26,226 bases of DNA from an uncultured Sphingobacteriales bacterium (GTDB lineage Bacteria > Bacteroidota > Bacteroidia > Chitinophagales > Chitinophagaceae). The stretch is taken from assembly GCA_946887085.1 (NCBI GenBank), contig CAMPKG010000005.1, positions 1-26,226 on the forward strand. Direction: 5' to 3'. The notes under the pieces are model-generated. The model saw only the letters and a program-made list of their open reading frames with translations. It did no database searches and was not told the origin of the DNA. This document shows, piece after piece, positions 14,975 through 22,563 of the stretch. Position 1 is the first letter of the stretch. Every line of letters begins with the position of its first letter. Made by a program: the position numbers and the translations under genes.

Positions 14975-15621
14975 ACATCGTCCCACTCATGCTCCTGCAG
15001 CATGCGTGCCCATTCAATGCCCAGTCGCAATTTGCTGCCTGCAAAAAGCTTCATCATGTTCACCATTTCCTCGGCATCCCAGGAGTAGACACCTTTGGCA
15101 AATCGTATCGGGAAACCTGAATGGTTGAAGTATAAATTACCTTCCTGGTGCAGGCTCTGTATAAGATGCTCGCGCGTTTCAAAGCCAAGGTAGTCGAAAC
15201 ATTTGCCCTTCAGCGGGTGGTCAGTCTTTTCATCCTTGCCTATATAATGCAGCGGCCCCATTTCATTCCATTTATAGCGTCCCAGCTTTTGCGTGAAAGG
15301 TGTACGTTCAACTACCGTGATCGATTCTGTATCCAGGAATATCTTTTCTTCAAAGAACATCCTCGAAATAAAGCGGAATCCGGCCAGCAGGTATAGCGTA
15401 GCGGCACCAACGGCTACTCCCCAATGCAGCAGATCGCCTGAGAATGGTATAGCCTGTCCCACAAAAATGGTGGCCATACCTATTGTCACGAGAAATTCGG
15501 CCCAGAAAAGCGCCTTTATGCGCGGATGAATATTGTTGCTGAGAACTACCAGCAGATTGTTGTCGCCCCAGTGATAGGTGATCTTGCTTTTAGACGCTTT
15601 GGTATGGTTGGCGGCGATCAT
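14971..15621 (-). CDS. two-helix membrane protein in an operon with lipB
   Basis: 216 residues. After a polar N-terminus of about 35 residues, two hydrophobic helices (about 37-60 and 65-85) form a hairpin. A soluble region of about 130 residues follows, with strands and an aromatic-rich basic/acidic pattern (SRMFFEEKIFLDTESITVVERTPF near 87-110) reminiscent of PH-like (bPH2/YcxB-type) domains, although the match is weak. The end of the protein is helical (AEEMVNMMKLFAGSKLR, then WARMLQEHEWDD). I do not recognise a family. The start codon lies 15 bp after the lipB stop, so the two are probably cotranscribed. A partial -7-like TAACTTG sits directly before the ATG, so an internal promoter is possible. 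Stop codons overlap with the convergent T9SS-like gene. Confidence 0.7.
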   Translation of the reverse strand: MIAANHTKASKSKITYHWGDNNLLVVLSNNIHPRIKALFWAEFLVTIGMATIFVGQAIPFSGDLLHWGVAVGAATLYLLAGFRFISRMFFEEKIFLDTESITVVERTPFTQKLGRYKWNEMGPLHYIGKDEKTDHPLKGKCFDYLGFETREHLIQSLHQEGNLYFNHSGFPIRFAKGVYSWDAEEMVNMMKLFAGSKLRLGIEWARMLQEHEWDDV

Positions 15622-15636
15622 AACACAAGTTAGAAT

Positions 15637-16374
15637 TTAGTACGCAGTCTCTGCCATTGGCATGCGTAATATTTCTGCAATAAATACCTTGCCAAACTCA
15701 TCTTTAAGTATATCCTTAACTCCCTGTTCATCAACTTTCCGGCCCAGTTCCGCCGCCATCGAGGTCACTTTTTTATCACTGATGCCGCAAGGGACGATAT
15801 AGCCGAAGTATTGCAGGTCTGTGTTAACATTCAGGGCAAATCCGTGCATGGTCATCCACCGGCTGCAGCGCACGCCCATCGCGCATATCTTCCGCGCTTT
15901 ATGAGGCACGGACGGGTCCAGCCATACGCCGGTAGCACCTTCCAGCCTTCCGGCCTCTATACCATAGTGCGCCAGTGTGCGGATAATAACCTCCTCAAGT
16001 CCCCGCATATACTTTCCAAGGTCGGTAAAGAACGTTTCAAGATCCAGCACAGGATAACCCACTACCTGGCCGGGACCGTGATAGGTAATATCGCCTCCCC
16101 TGTTGGTCTTGTAAAAAGAAACGTTCAGCTCCTTCAGCCTATTGTCATTGATAAGTAAATTCTCAATATGACCGCTTTTCCCCAAAGTGTAGACATGGGG
16201 ATGTTCGCAAAAGAAGAGGTGATTTTCTGTTTCGGCCCTGCTTGTCCGTACAGTTTCCGGAGTATTGTACCATTCCGATTTTGCAGCTACACCTTTTTGA
16301 AGAAGTTCTTCCTGCATCTGCCAGGCAGCTCCGTATTCAATGACACCGAGGTCGCGAAACCATATCTTTTGCAT
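15637..16374 (-). CDS. lipB: octanoyltransferase
   Basis: Transfers octanoyl from acyl carrier protein to the lipoyl domains of oxo-acid dehydrogenases and the glycine-cleavage H protein, the first step of lipoate synthesis. 245 residues, the usual size. Clear LipB motifs: RGGDITYHGPGQ (92-103), catalytic K162 in RKICAMGV, HGFALNVN (177-184) and catalytic C196 in VPCGISDKKVTS. All active-site residues are present. lipA is not in the window; lpdA, which uses the same cofactor, lies about 4 kb away in its own unit. A near-consensus -7 sequence (TAACTTTA, 16399-16392) lies 17 nt upstream. The gene following on the same strand after 15 bp is the two-helix membrane protein. Confidence 0.96.
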   Translation of the reverse strand: MQKIWFRDLGVIEYGAAWQMQEELLQKGVAAKSEWYNTPETVRTSRAETENHLFFCEHPHVYTLGKSGHIENLLINDNRLKELNVSFYKTNRGGDITYHGPGQVVGYPVLDLETFFTDLGKYMRGLEEVIIRTLAHYGIEAGRLEGATGVWLDPSVPHKARKICAMGVRCSRWMTMHGFALNVNTDLQYFGYIVPCGISDKKVTSMAAELGRKVDEQGVKDILKDEFGKVFIAEILRMPMAETAY

Positions 16375-16391
16375 AAAATTAAATGGGTTTG

Positions 16392-16399
16392 TAAAGTTA
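16392..16399 (-). promoter_or_regulatory. near-consensus -7 element (TAACTTTA) of lipB
   Basis: This matches TAnnTTTG except for the last base and lies 17 nt before the lipB ATG on the minus strand. Confidence 0.4.
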
Positions 16400-16466
16400 C
16401 TGAAAATCCCCCTGGCATTAACCTTTCTGGCAGGTTTGATTAGCGTTTTATTAACAGCAAATCTTA

Positions 16467-16474
16467 TACATTTG
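16467..16474 (+). promoter_or_regulatory. -7 promoter element (TACATTTG) of prc
   Basis: An exact TAnnTTTG, 28 nt before the prc ATG at 16503. The predicted leader is about 20-24 nt. Confidence 0.55.
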
Positions 16475-16502
16475 CTATAGTAGACTTAATAACCTTAGAA
16501 TT

Positions 16503-18683
16503 ATGTTGAGATTCATGAAGAACAAGATCCTTATACCATTATTGATCGCAGGAGCCTTAGGAACTTTTTTCTCTTTTACTTATAGCAATGCTGATACTGT
16601 AGATACACAAAAGCGAAGGGAACTAGTACTCAAGACGGTATCAAAGGCAATTAAAGAAGGGCACTATTCGCCTAGAGGAGTAGACGATTCATTATCGAAC
16701 ATGGTGTACACTAAAGTACTTGCGTGGGATTATGACAAAAAACTCTTCACACAGCAGGAAGTAAACCAGCTGGAGGGATACAGGTACCAGATAGACGACC
16801 AGATCAACCAGGGCTCACCTGAGTTCTTTAATAAGTTCAATGAGCTGTTCGTAAAAAGCATCGACAATGTAGAATCTTACTACAAAGAGATACTGGACAA
16901 ACCTTTTACTTTTACTTCAAACGAAGAAGTGGAACTGGATGGTGAGAACCTTAAATATACCGCTAACCAAACCGAGCTGAAGCAACGCTGGTACAGCTAC
17001 CTGAAATACCGTACGCTGGCCAAATATGTAGACCTGAAAAAAGACCAGGAAAAGAAGCTGAAAGACAGCGCCAACGCGGCAAGAAAAACCGATGCTGAAC
17101 TGGAAGCTGAAGCACGTATTGCTATCCGCAAAAACCAGGATACATATTTCAAGCGCCTGCGCAAGATGAAGGAAGAAGACCGTTTCACCTTCTTTGTGAA
17201 TGCGATAACAGGCAGCCACGATCCGCATACCGACTTTATGCCTCCTAAAGCTAAAGAAGCTTTTGATGTGAGCATGTCAGGTAGCTTTTCGGGTATCGGT
17301 GCGCAGCTGCGCGATGAAGACGGCAAGATCAAGATCGTTTCTATCATCGCTGGTAGCCCGAGCTGGAAGCAGGGACAACTGAAAAAAGATGATGAGATCA
17401 TAAAAGTAGGGCAAGGCGCAGAGCAGCCTGAAGATGTGCAGGGATGGGATATCGACGATGTTGTACAAAAGATACGTGGTAAAAAAGGCACGGAGGTACG
17501 CCTGACCGTGAAGAAAGTGAACGGCGCGCAGGTGGTTATCCCGATCATTCGCGGCGATGTGCCTCTCGAAGAGATATTCGCTAAATCGGCTATCATCAAC
17601 GGCAAGGCCGGCCCCATAGGTTATATCTACCTGCCGGAGTTCTATGCCGACTTCCAGAAAGCAAACGGCCGCCGTTGCGCTGAGGATGTAGCTATAGAAG
17701 TGGAGAAACTAAAGAACGCTGGTGTTACCGGGATCATCCTCGATCTCCGCAACAACGGCGGTGGTTCATTGAACGATGTGGTGGATATGTCCGGCCTGTT
17801 CATCGATGAGGGTCCGGTAGTGCAGGTAAAGAGCACCAGCTCTGCTCCCGTAGTACTCCGTGATGCGCAGAAGGGAACATTGTATGATGGCCCGCTGGTG
17901 ATCATGGTGAACCAGAATAGTGCATCTGCCTCTGAGATCATGGCAGCTGCCATGCAGGATTACAAACGTGCTGTCGTAGTTGGTACACCAACGTTCGGTA
18001 AAGGCACTGTTCAAAAGATCATTTCTCTCGACGATTTCCTGAGCTGGTCTGAAAGTGTAGCCAACAAGGGTTCTTATGACCTGAACAACCCGATGGGCTC
18101 ATTGAAGCTAACGGTGCAGAAATTCTATCGCGTGAACGGTGGTTCTACGCAGCTGAAGGGTGTAACCCCGGATATCACATTCCCCGATCCGTATAAATAC
18201 CTGGACATGGGCGAACGCAAAGATAAAGCTGCGCTTAAATGGGACGAAATACCTGCAGCCAAATATGAAGCAGTGACCAACCCCGTGAACATTGCACCGC
18301 TGGCGGCAGAAAGCAAAAAACGTGTTTCGGGCAGCGCAACATTTTCGCTGATAGAAGAGAATGCTGCACGCATCAAAAAACAGGAAGACGATAATACTTA
18401 CTCGCTGAATGAGGGCGCATACCGTAAAGAACTGGAAGAAGCAAATGCAACTTCCAAGAAAATGGAAGAGCTGGAGAAGAAAGCTACCCAGCTGACGATT
18501 ACCAATCCGAAAGAGGATATGGGCAAGATAAATATGGACAGCACTACGATCACTAAAAACAGCGAGTGGATCAAGAACCTGCAAAAGGATATATACCTTG
18601 CAGAAACTGTCAATATCATCAACGACCTGACGAAACAATACGCGCGAATGACCTCAACAGTCGGCGCAGTGAAACAACACTAA
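16503..18683 (+). CDS. prc: tail-specific protease (S41A, Prc/Tsp type)
   Basis: 726 residues. A periplasmic serine protease that removes damaged or C-terminally tagged proteins and processes some envelope proteins. An N-terminal signal or anchor (about 6-28) leads into the helical Tsp N-terminal region (40-240), the linker GSHDPHTDFMPP (237-248), a PDZ domain (about 255-345), the S41 core with LDLRNNGGGSLNDVV (413-427) and NSASASEI holding catalytic S475, D486, and K500 in GTPTFGKGTVQ, then a Tsp C-terminal domain up to about residue 700. Spacing between the Ser, Asp and Lys equals that of E. coli Prc (S430, D441, K455). The start could also be the Met at residue 5 (16515). A strong terminator follows, so it is monocistronic. 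Confidence 0.96.
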   Translation: MLRFMKNKILIPLLIAGALGTFFSFTYSNADTVDTQKRRELVLKTVSKAIKEGHYSPRGVDDSLSNMVYTKVLAWDYDKKLFTQQEVNQLEGYRYQIDDQINQGSPEFFNKFNELFVKSIDNVESYYKEILDKPFTFTSNEEVELDGENLKYTANQTELKQRWYSYLKYRTLAKYVDLKKDQEKKLKDSANAARKTDAELEAEARIAIRKNQDTYFKRLRKMKEEDRFTFFVNAITGSHDPHTDFMPPKAKEAFDVSMSGSFSGIGAQLRDEDGKIKIVSIIAGSPSWKQGQLKKDDEIIKVGQGAEQPEDVQGWDIDDVVQKIRGKKGTEVRLTVKKVNGAQVVIPIIRGDVPLEEIFAKSAIINGKAGPIGYIYLPEFYADFQKANGRRCAEDVAIEVEKLKNAGVTGIILDLRNNGGGSLNDVVDMSGLFIDEGPVVQVKSTSSAPVVLRDAQKGTLYDGPLVIMVNQNSASASEIMAAAMQDYKRAVVVGTPTFGKGTVQKIISLDDFLSWSESVANKGSYDLNNPMGSLKLTVQKFYRVNGGSTQLKGVTPDITFPDPYKYLDMGERKDKAALKWDEIPAAKYEAVTNPVNIAPLAAESKKRVSGSATFSLIEENAARIKKQEDDNTYSLNEGAYRKELEEANATSKKMEELEKKATQLTITNPKEDMGKINMDSTTITKNSEWIKNLQKDIYLAETVNIINDLTKQYARMTSTVGAVKQH

Positions 18684-18699
18684 GAATAATAATTTGATG

Positions 18700-18732
18700 A
18701 TCCCTCCCGCCGCTGGCGGGAGGGATTTTTTT
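18700..18732 (+). terminator. strong rho-independent terminator after prc
   Basis: A perfect 12-bp stem, ATCCCTCCCGCC (18700-18711) with GGCGGGAGGGAT (18715-18726), has a 3-nt loop and a run of seven T to 18732. The promoter box of the next gene begins only 4 nt later. Confidence 0.95.
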
Positions 18733-18736
18733 GTGC

Positions 18737-18744
18737 TAACTTTG
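18737..18744 (+). promoter_or_regulatory. -7 promoter element (TAACTTTG) of the DUF5683 gene
   Basis: An exact TAnnTTTG immediately after the prc terminator and 20 nt before the TTG start at 18765. The region where a -33 element would sit is occupied by the terminator stem, and no TTG is found there. Confidence 0.55.
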
Positions 18745-18764
18745 CGCAACTCAAAAGCATAGCC

Positions 18765-19397
18765 TTGCGATCACAGAAAAGCATTTATTATCTGGCCATG
18801 TTGATCTGCCTTTTGTGCAGCGCACCCGCGTTTGCGCAGGTAGTGCCCGATACATCAATGCACCACCCTATCCCTCCGCAGGCCCAGGCACAAGCCGATA
18901 CCATACACATGTATGCCGATACGGTGAAAGTGCCATTCGTGAAGCCAATGCCCTGGGAACCGATACCTAAGCGCGCAGGCTTGTACTCAGCCATTCTCCC
19001 CGGTGCCGGACAGTTTTATAACCGGCAGTACTGGAAAATGCCTATCGTTTATGCAGGCTTAGGCGTGGGGGTTTACTTCATCCAGGATAACCTTAAATCG
19101 TACCGGAAATACAGGCAGGCTTATCTCATCAGCCGCGACAGCGACCCTACAACAGAACTGGACGAAGAGTTTGAGCAATACGGGCAAGAGGGTTTGCAAC
19201 AGCTCCAGAACGAATACCGGAAAAATGCAGACATAGCCGTGCTGCTTACATCTGTAGGGTATGCAATACAGATACTCGATGCTGTCGCTTCAGCGCACCT
19301 GCGCAACTTCGACATATCCCGCGATATCTCCATGCAAATGAAACCAATGCTGCACGGCAACGGCGTAGGCTTTGGTGTTGCCATGAATTTCAAATAG
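18765..19397 (+). CDS. DUF5683 family protein, probable TTG start
   Basis: 210 residues. A signal peptide (1-25, MRSQKS, hydrophobic core, APAFAQ), then a Pro/Gln-rich segment to about residue 62, then the DUF5683 domain: PKRAGLYSAILPGAGQFYNRQYWKMPIVYAG (67-97), a helix hairpin with the first membrane-like stretch near 92-106, a charged middle part (SRDSDPTTELDEEFEQYGQEG), and a second hydrophobic stretch near 155-170. The family is widespread in Bacteroidota and without a settled function. I prefer the TTG at 18765: the first ATG (18798) would leave a 14-residue signal without any positive charge. The -7 element 20 nt upstream agrees with this start. Confidence 0.85.
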   Translation: MRSQKSIYYLAMLICLLCSAPAFAQVVPDTSMHHPIPPQAQAQADTIHMYADTVKVPFVKPMPWEPIPKRAGLYSAILPGAGQFYNRQYWKMPIVYAGLGVGVYFIQDNLKSYRKYRQAYLISRDSDPTTELDEEFEQYGQEGLQQLQNEYRKNADIAVLLTSVGYAIQILDAVASAHLRNFDISRDISMQMKPMLHGNGVGFGVAMNFK

Positions 19398-19453
19398 TTA
19401 GCTCATCTGTTATTCCTGCCAAAGGCACAAGTTTTATTTAAGTCAAGTAGCGC

Positions 19454-19461
19454 TAACTTTG
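19454..19461 (+). promoter_or_regulatory. -7 promoter element (TAACTTTG) of pcm, 4 nt before the ATG
   Basis: An exact TAnnTTTG ending 4 nt before the pcm ATG at 19466. The predicted transcript is leaderless or nearly so. Confidence 0.55.
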
Positions 19462-19465
19462 TGAC

Positions 19466-20131
19466 ATGCTGCACAGCAAACCGAGAGAAGATAACTACCT
19501 GCACAAAGGACTAAGAAAACAACTGGTACAAGGGCTACGCGAAAAAGGAATCAACGATGAGCGGGTACTTGCAGCCATTGAAAGCATTCCCCGTCATTTC
19601 TTTCTCGACCCTGCATTTGAGCGCATTGCCTACGAAGATCGCGCTTTCCCTATAGCAGCTAATCAAACAATTTCCCAGCCTTATACAGTCGCCTACCAGA
19701 CACAGCTACTGGAGATAAAGAAATTCGATAAGATACTGGAAATAGGCACCGGCAGCGCTTACCAGGCATCCGTGCTTGCAGAGCTAGGTTCGATGGTATA
19801 TACCATCGAACGACAAAAAATACTGTACGATTTCATCGGCCAGTTTTTCTTTTTAAAGAATTATCCCAACATCAAACGCTTCTACGGCGATGGCTTCGAA
19901 GGCCTGCCTTCCTTTGCTCCTTTTGATAAAGTGATTGTTACAGCGGCAGCACCCTTCATTCCACCCAAGCTCATAGGCCAAATGAAACCCGGCGGTGTCA
20001 TGGTAATACCGGTTGGTGACGACAGCGGGCAAAAAATGCTCCGCATCACAAAAGACAAAGACGGTACGGTGCACGAAGAAGAGCGCGGCGATTTCATCTT
20101 TGTGCCGATGCTGGAAGGCAAGAATAAATAA
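19466..20131 (+). CDS. pcm: protein-L-isoaspartate O-methyltransferase
   Basis: Methylates isoaspartyl residues in aged proteins with S-adenosylmethionine so that they can revert to aspartate; a cytoplasmic repair enzyme. 221 residues, typical length. Visible: the substrate-side motif QTISQPYTVA (67-76), SAM motif I as LEIGTGSAYQASVLAE (91-106), motif II-like FDKVIVTAAAPFIPPKLIGQM (about 152-172) and the LKPGG-like MKPGGVMVIPVG stretch. There is no Shine-Dalgarno; the promoter box practically abuts the ATG. The stop codon is immediately followed by the stop of the convergent queG gene, with no intervening base. Confidence 0.96.
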   Translation: MLHSKPREDNYLHKGLRKQLVQGLREKGINDERVLAAIESIPRHFFLDPAFERIAYEDRAFPIAANQTISQPYTVAYQTQLLEIKKFDKILEIGTGSAYQASVLAELGSMVYTIERQKILYDFIGQFFFLKNYPNIKRFYGDGFEGLPSFAPFDKVIVTAAAPFIPPKLIGQMKPGGVMVIPVGDDSGQKMLRITKDKDGTVHEEERGDFIFVPMLEGKNK

Positions 20132-21064
20132 CTACTGCTGTTTTATTGCTTTAAGATTTCGCTGGATGCCCTTCCACTTCGGGCGGCTGAGTGGCGACGA
20201 CTTGAATGTTTTACGGAATACTTCTTCACTCATTGCTTCCCACTCGCCGATAGAGAGATCGAGCACCTCTGGTATCGGTGTAAAATGAGATTCATTGTTT
20301 GATCTTGCAAAACGGTTCCAGGGACAAACATCCTGGCAGATATCGCAGCCAAACATCCAGCCCTCCATCTTATTATGAAACTCTGAAGGCATCAGGACAT
20401 CTTTTAATTCGATCGTTAGGTAAGAAATGCATTTACTCCCATCCACTTCTGACGGTGACACTATAGCTTGTGTCGGACAGGCATCCATGCATCGTGTGCA
20501 GGTGCCACAATGATCGGTAGTAAATGGCGGATCAGGCACCAGTTCCAGATCTGTAATAAGCGTTGCAATGAAAAAATAGGAACCTGTGTTTCTTGTCAGC
20601 AGGTTTCCGTTCTTCCCCACCCAGCCCAGTCCGCTGTTCACCGCCCAGCTTCGCTCCAATACCGGTGCGCTATCTACAAAACCACGGCCATCTACGTCGC
20701 CTATGTTCGACCGGATAAATTCCAACAGCTCATTGAGTTTTTCACGAATCACATAATGATAGTCAGTGCCCCAGGCATACTTCGCGATCTTAGGTGTATC
20801 TGCGGCCTGCTGTTCAGATGGAAAATAATTAAGCAGTAGAGTGATCACCGACTTAGCGCCCGGCACCAGCTTAGCCGGATCTATACGCATATCGAAATAC
20901 CGCTCCATGTATTGCATAGAGCCGTGATAGCCCTGCTTCAGCCACTGCTCCAGCCTGCGGGCATCATCATCAAGTTGCCTCGATGCGGCAATGCCGGAGG
21001 ACATGAACCCAAGCCTCGCGGCTTCGGCCTTTATCAGTGCTGTATTTTTTTCGGGAGACGACAA
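20132..21064 (-). CDS. queG: epoxyqueuosine reductase (TTG start)
   Basis: Catalyses the last step of queuosine tRNA modification, reducing epoxyqueuosine with cobalamin and two [4Fe-4S] clusters. 310 residues. Visible: conserved catalytic Asp at 131 in FVDSAPVLER, GWVGKNGNLLT (147-157), cluster motifs CGTCTRCMDACPT (C186, C189, C192, C196), C212, and CDICQDVCPWN (C240, C243, C247). The C-terminal HEAT-like extension of some members is absent, so this is the short form. The frame has no ATG before Met21, which would delete the conserved first helix (IKAEAARLGF). A stop codon lies five codons above, so TTG at 21064 is the only workable start; it comes 1 nt after the yigZ stop, suggesting translational coupling. 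Confidence 0.94.
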   Translation of the reverse strand: MSSPEKNTALIKAEAARLGFMSSGIAASRQLDDDARRLEQWLKQGYHGSMQYMERYFDMRIDPAKLVPGAKSVITLLLNYFPSEQQAADTPKIAKYAWGTDYHYVIREKLNELLEFIRSNIGDVDGRGFVDSAPVLERSWAVNSGLGWVGKNGNLLTRNTGSYFFIATLITDLELVPDPPFTTDHCGTCTRCMDACPTQAIVSPSEVDGSKCISYLTIELKDVLMPSEFHNKMEGWMFGCDICQDVCPWNRFARSNNESHFTPIPEVLDLSIGEWEAMSEEVFRKTFKSSPLSRPKWKGIQRNLKAIKQQ

Positions 21065-21065
21065 A

Positions 21066-21683
21066 CTAAACTTCTTTCTTTAACTGCTTTACGGTTACAC
21101 CGCGAATTTCCGAAAGTCTTTGCACATAATCGGCACTCCGGTTGCGCGGAATGCCGGTTTTAACAATACAGAACAGCTGGAGGTCTTGTTGATAAATGGT
21201 TGCCTCCGCCTGTTTCAGCAGGTAGAGCACCTCACTCATCACGGGATAGTCGAACTGCACTTCGTATTTATCTTCTATCCATTTTTCGATGATTCCCGCC
21301 TGGGCCAACGCGTCAGCTGTGGCAGTTTTATAGGCGTTGATAAGCCCCGGAACACCTAATAATGTCCCTCCGAAATAACGAACGACAACAACCAGTACAT
21401 TAATAAACCCCGCGCTGTCTATCTGTCCCAGCATTGGCTTGCCTGCACTGCCGGAAGGCTCTCCGTCGTCGCTGGCCCTATATTGGGTACCATCTGTGCC
21501 CAGTCGATAAGCGACGCAGTGATGTACTGCCTTCGGATGTTCTTTTTTGAGATTTTGGATCTTCTCTTTTATCTCCTGCACTGTTGATACCGGGTATGCA
21601 TATGCAAGAAATTTGCTTCCCCTGTCCTTGAATTCTGCCGTTGCGGCTGCCGCAATAGTTTTGTATTTAAACACCTGTTCCAT
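21066..21683 (-). CDS. yigZ: YigZ/IMPACT family protein
   Basis: 205 residues with the two-domain plan of bacterial YigZ (UPF0029): an N-terminal IMPACT domain with KFLAYAYPV (24-32), HHCVAYRLG (54-62), YRASDDGEPSGSAGKPML (68-85) and VVRYFGGTLLGVPGLINAYK (100-119), then a C-terminal ferredoxin-like DUF1949 domain (about 135-200). Eukaryotic IMPACT modulates translation control through GCN1; the bacterial role is not established, although the fold suggests RNA or ribosome contact. It starts 17 nt inside the end of the DMT transporter gene, and queG starts 1 nt after its stop, so it lies in the middle of a tight operon with ribD at the head. Confidence 0.93.
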   Translation of the reverse strand: MEQVFKYKTIAAAATAEFKDRGSKFLAYAYPVSTVQEIKEKIQNLKKEHPKAVHHCVAYRLGTDGTQYRASDDGEPSGSAGKPMLGQIDSAGFINVLVVVVRYFGGTLLGVPGLINAYKTATADALAQAGIIEKWIEDKYEVQFDYPVMSEVLYLLKQAEATIYQQDLQLFCIVKTGIPRNRSADYVQRLSEIRGVTVKQLKKEV

Positions 21684-22551
21684 TCGTATCGCCCAAAGCG
21701 ATGAGCAAGATAGCGAGAATAGATAAGATGAGACCCACTACCCGCAAACGTGTCACTTTCTCGCGGAAAAATAATATCGCAGTAAGCGCCGATACCAGCA
21801 CAATACCAATATTGACCACAGGTATGCCTGCCGAGCTTTGCAGGAAGCCCGATTTAAGGAAACGGATGAAATAATAAATAGAAAAATAGTTGGGCACGCC
21901 TAATACAATGCCTGCAATGATATTGCGATAGTGCAGCTTTATCTTCCCTCTTATCAACTGTACCGCAACGACCAAAGTGCCCACCGATGCCGCTGTGAAG
22001 AAAGTATGAATAGTAAAGGATATAGTTCCTTCATCGCTGTCGATATAGCTGTGTTCCACAAATTTCGTCATCGTGTCCAGCAAGCCGCTGCCGATGAATA
22101 TCAGTGCCGGCCATAGCAGGTCTTGCCCTTGCTTTCCGTCTTCTTTTACTCTTGTGGTGAGATAGACTGCCGGGAATGCCAATAATATACCCGCAATTTT
22201 AAAAGCAGTCAGCCTGTCGCCATACAGGAATACAGAGAAGGCAACCGGTATCACCATTGATAGCTTATTTGCCACAGTTGTTGTTGTAATCCCTTCTTTC
22301 AACGTTGTAAAGGCAAGCAGGTTGAAGACCGAGAAGAACATGGTCCCCATCAAAGCAGCCCATGGCAACCAGGGCTCATTAATACTTTCTGATGTTACCG
22401 GGAAAGCGCCCAATAAAAAGCTACCAGTGACCACACATGTCCAGTAGTTCACAACAATAGCCTGCAGGTTATCTACACCAAAGCGGGAGTATATCTTGAA
22501 GAGTACGAATAAAACTGTATTAAGTATGATAGTTGCCAGCAGATCGAACAT
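21667..22551 (-). CDS. EamA/DMT-superfamily transporter
   Basis: 294 residues with ten hydrophobic helices arranged as two five-helix EamA repeats, the drug/metabolite transporter plan. The first repeat runs over about residues 1-130 (ending LLAFPAVYLTTRVKED), the second over about 143-288 with the typical helix-10 end VVGLILSILAILLIALG. The helix 3-4 region has FSVFNLLAFTTLKEGITTTTVANKLSMVIPVAFS, a usual EamA pattern. The substrate cannot be inferred from sequence. Because it follows ribD by 12 bp and precedes yigZ and queG, a metabolite connected with flavin or nucleoside precursors is conceivable, but operon position is the only support. Its last 17 nt overlap yigZ. Confidence 0.9.
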   Translation of the reverse strand: MFDLLATIILNTVLFVLFKIYSRFGVDNLQAIVVNYWTCVVTGSFLLGAFPVTSESINEPWLPWAALMGTMFFSVFNLLAFTTLKEGITTTTVANKLSMVIPVAFSVFLYGDRLTAFKIAGILLAFPAVYLTTRVKEDGKQGQDLLWPALIFIGSGLLDTMTKFVEHSYIDSDEGTISFTIHTFFTAASVGTLVVAVQLIRGKIKLHYRNIIAGIVLGVPNYFSIYYFIRFLKSGFLQSSAGIPVVNIGIVLVSALTAILFFREKVTRLRVVGLILSILAILLIALGDTNGTGV

Positions 22552-22563
22552 CGGGATGAGCTT

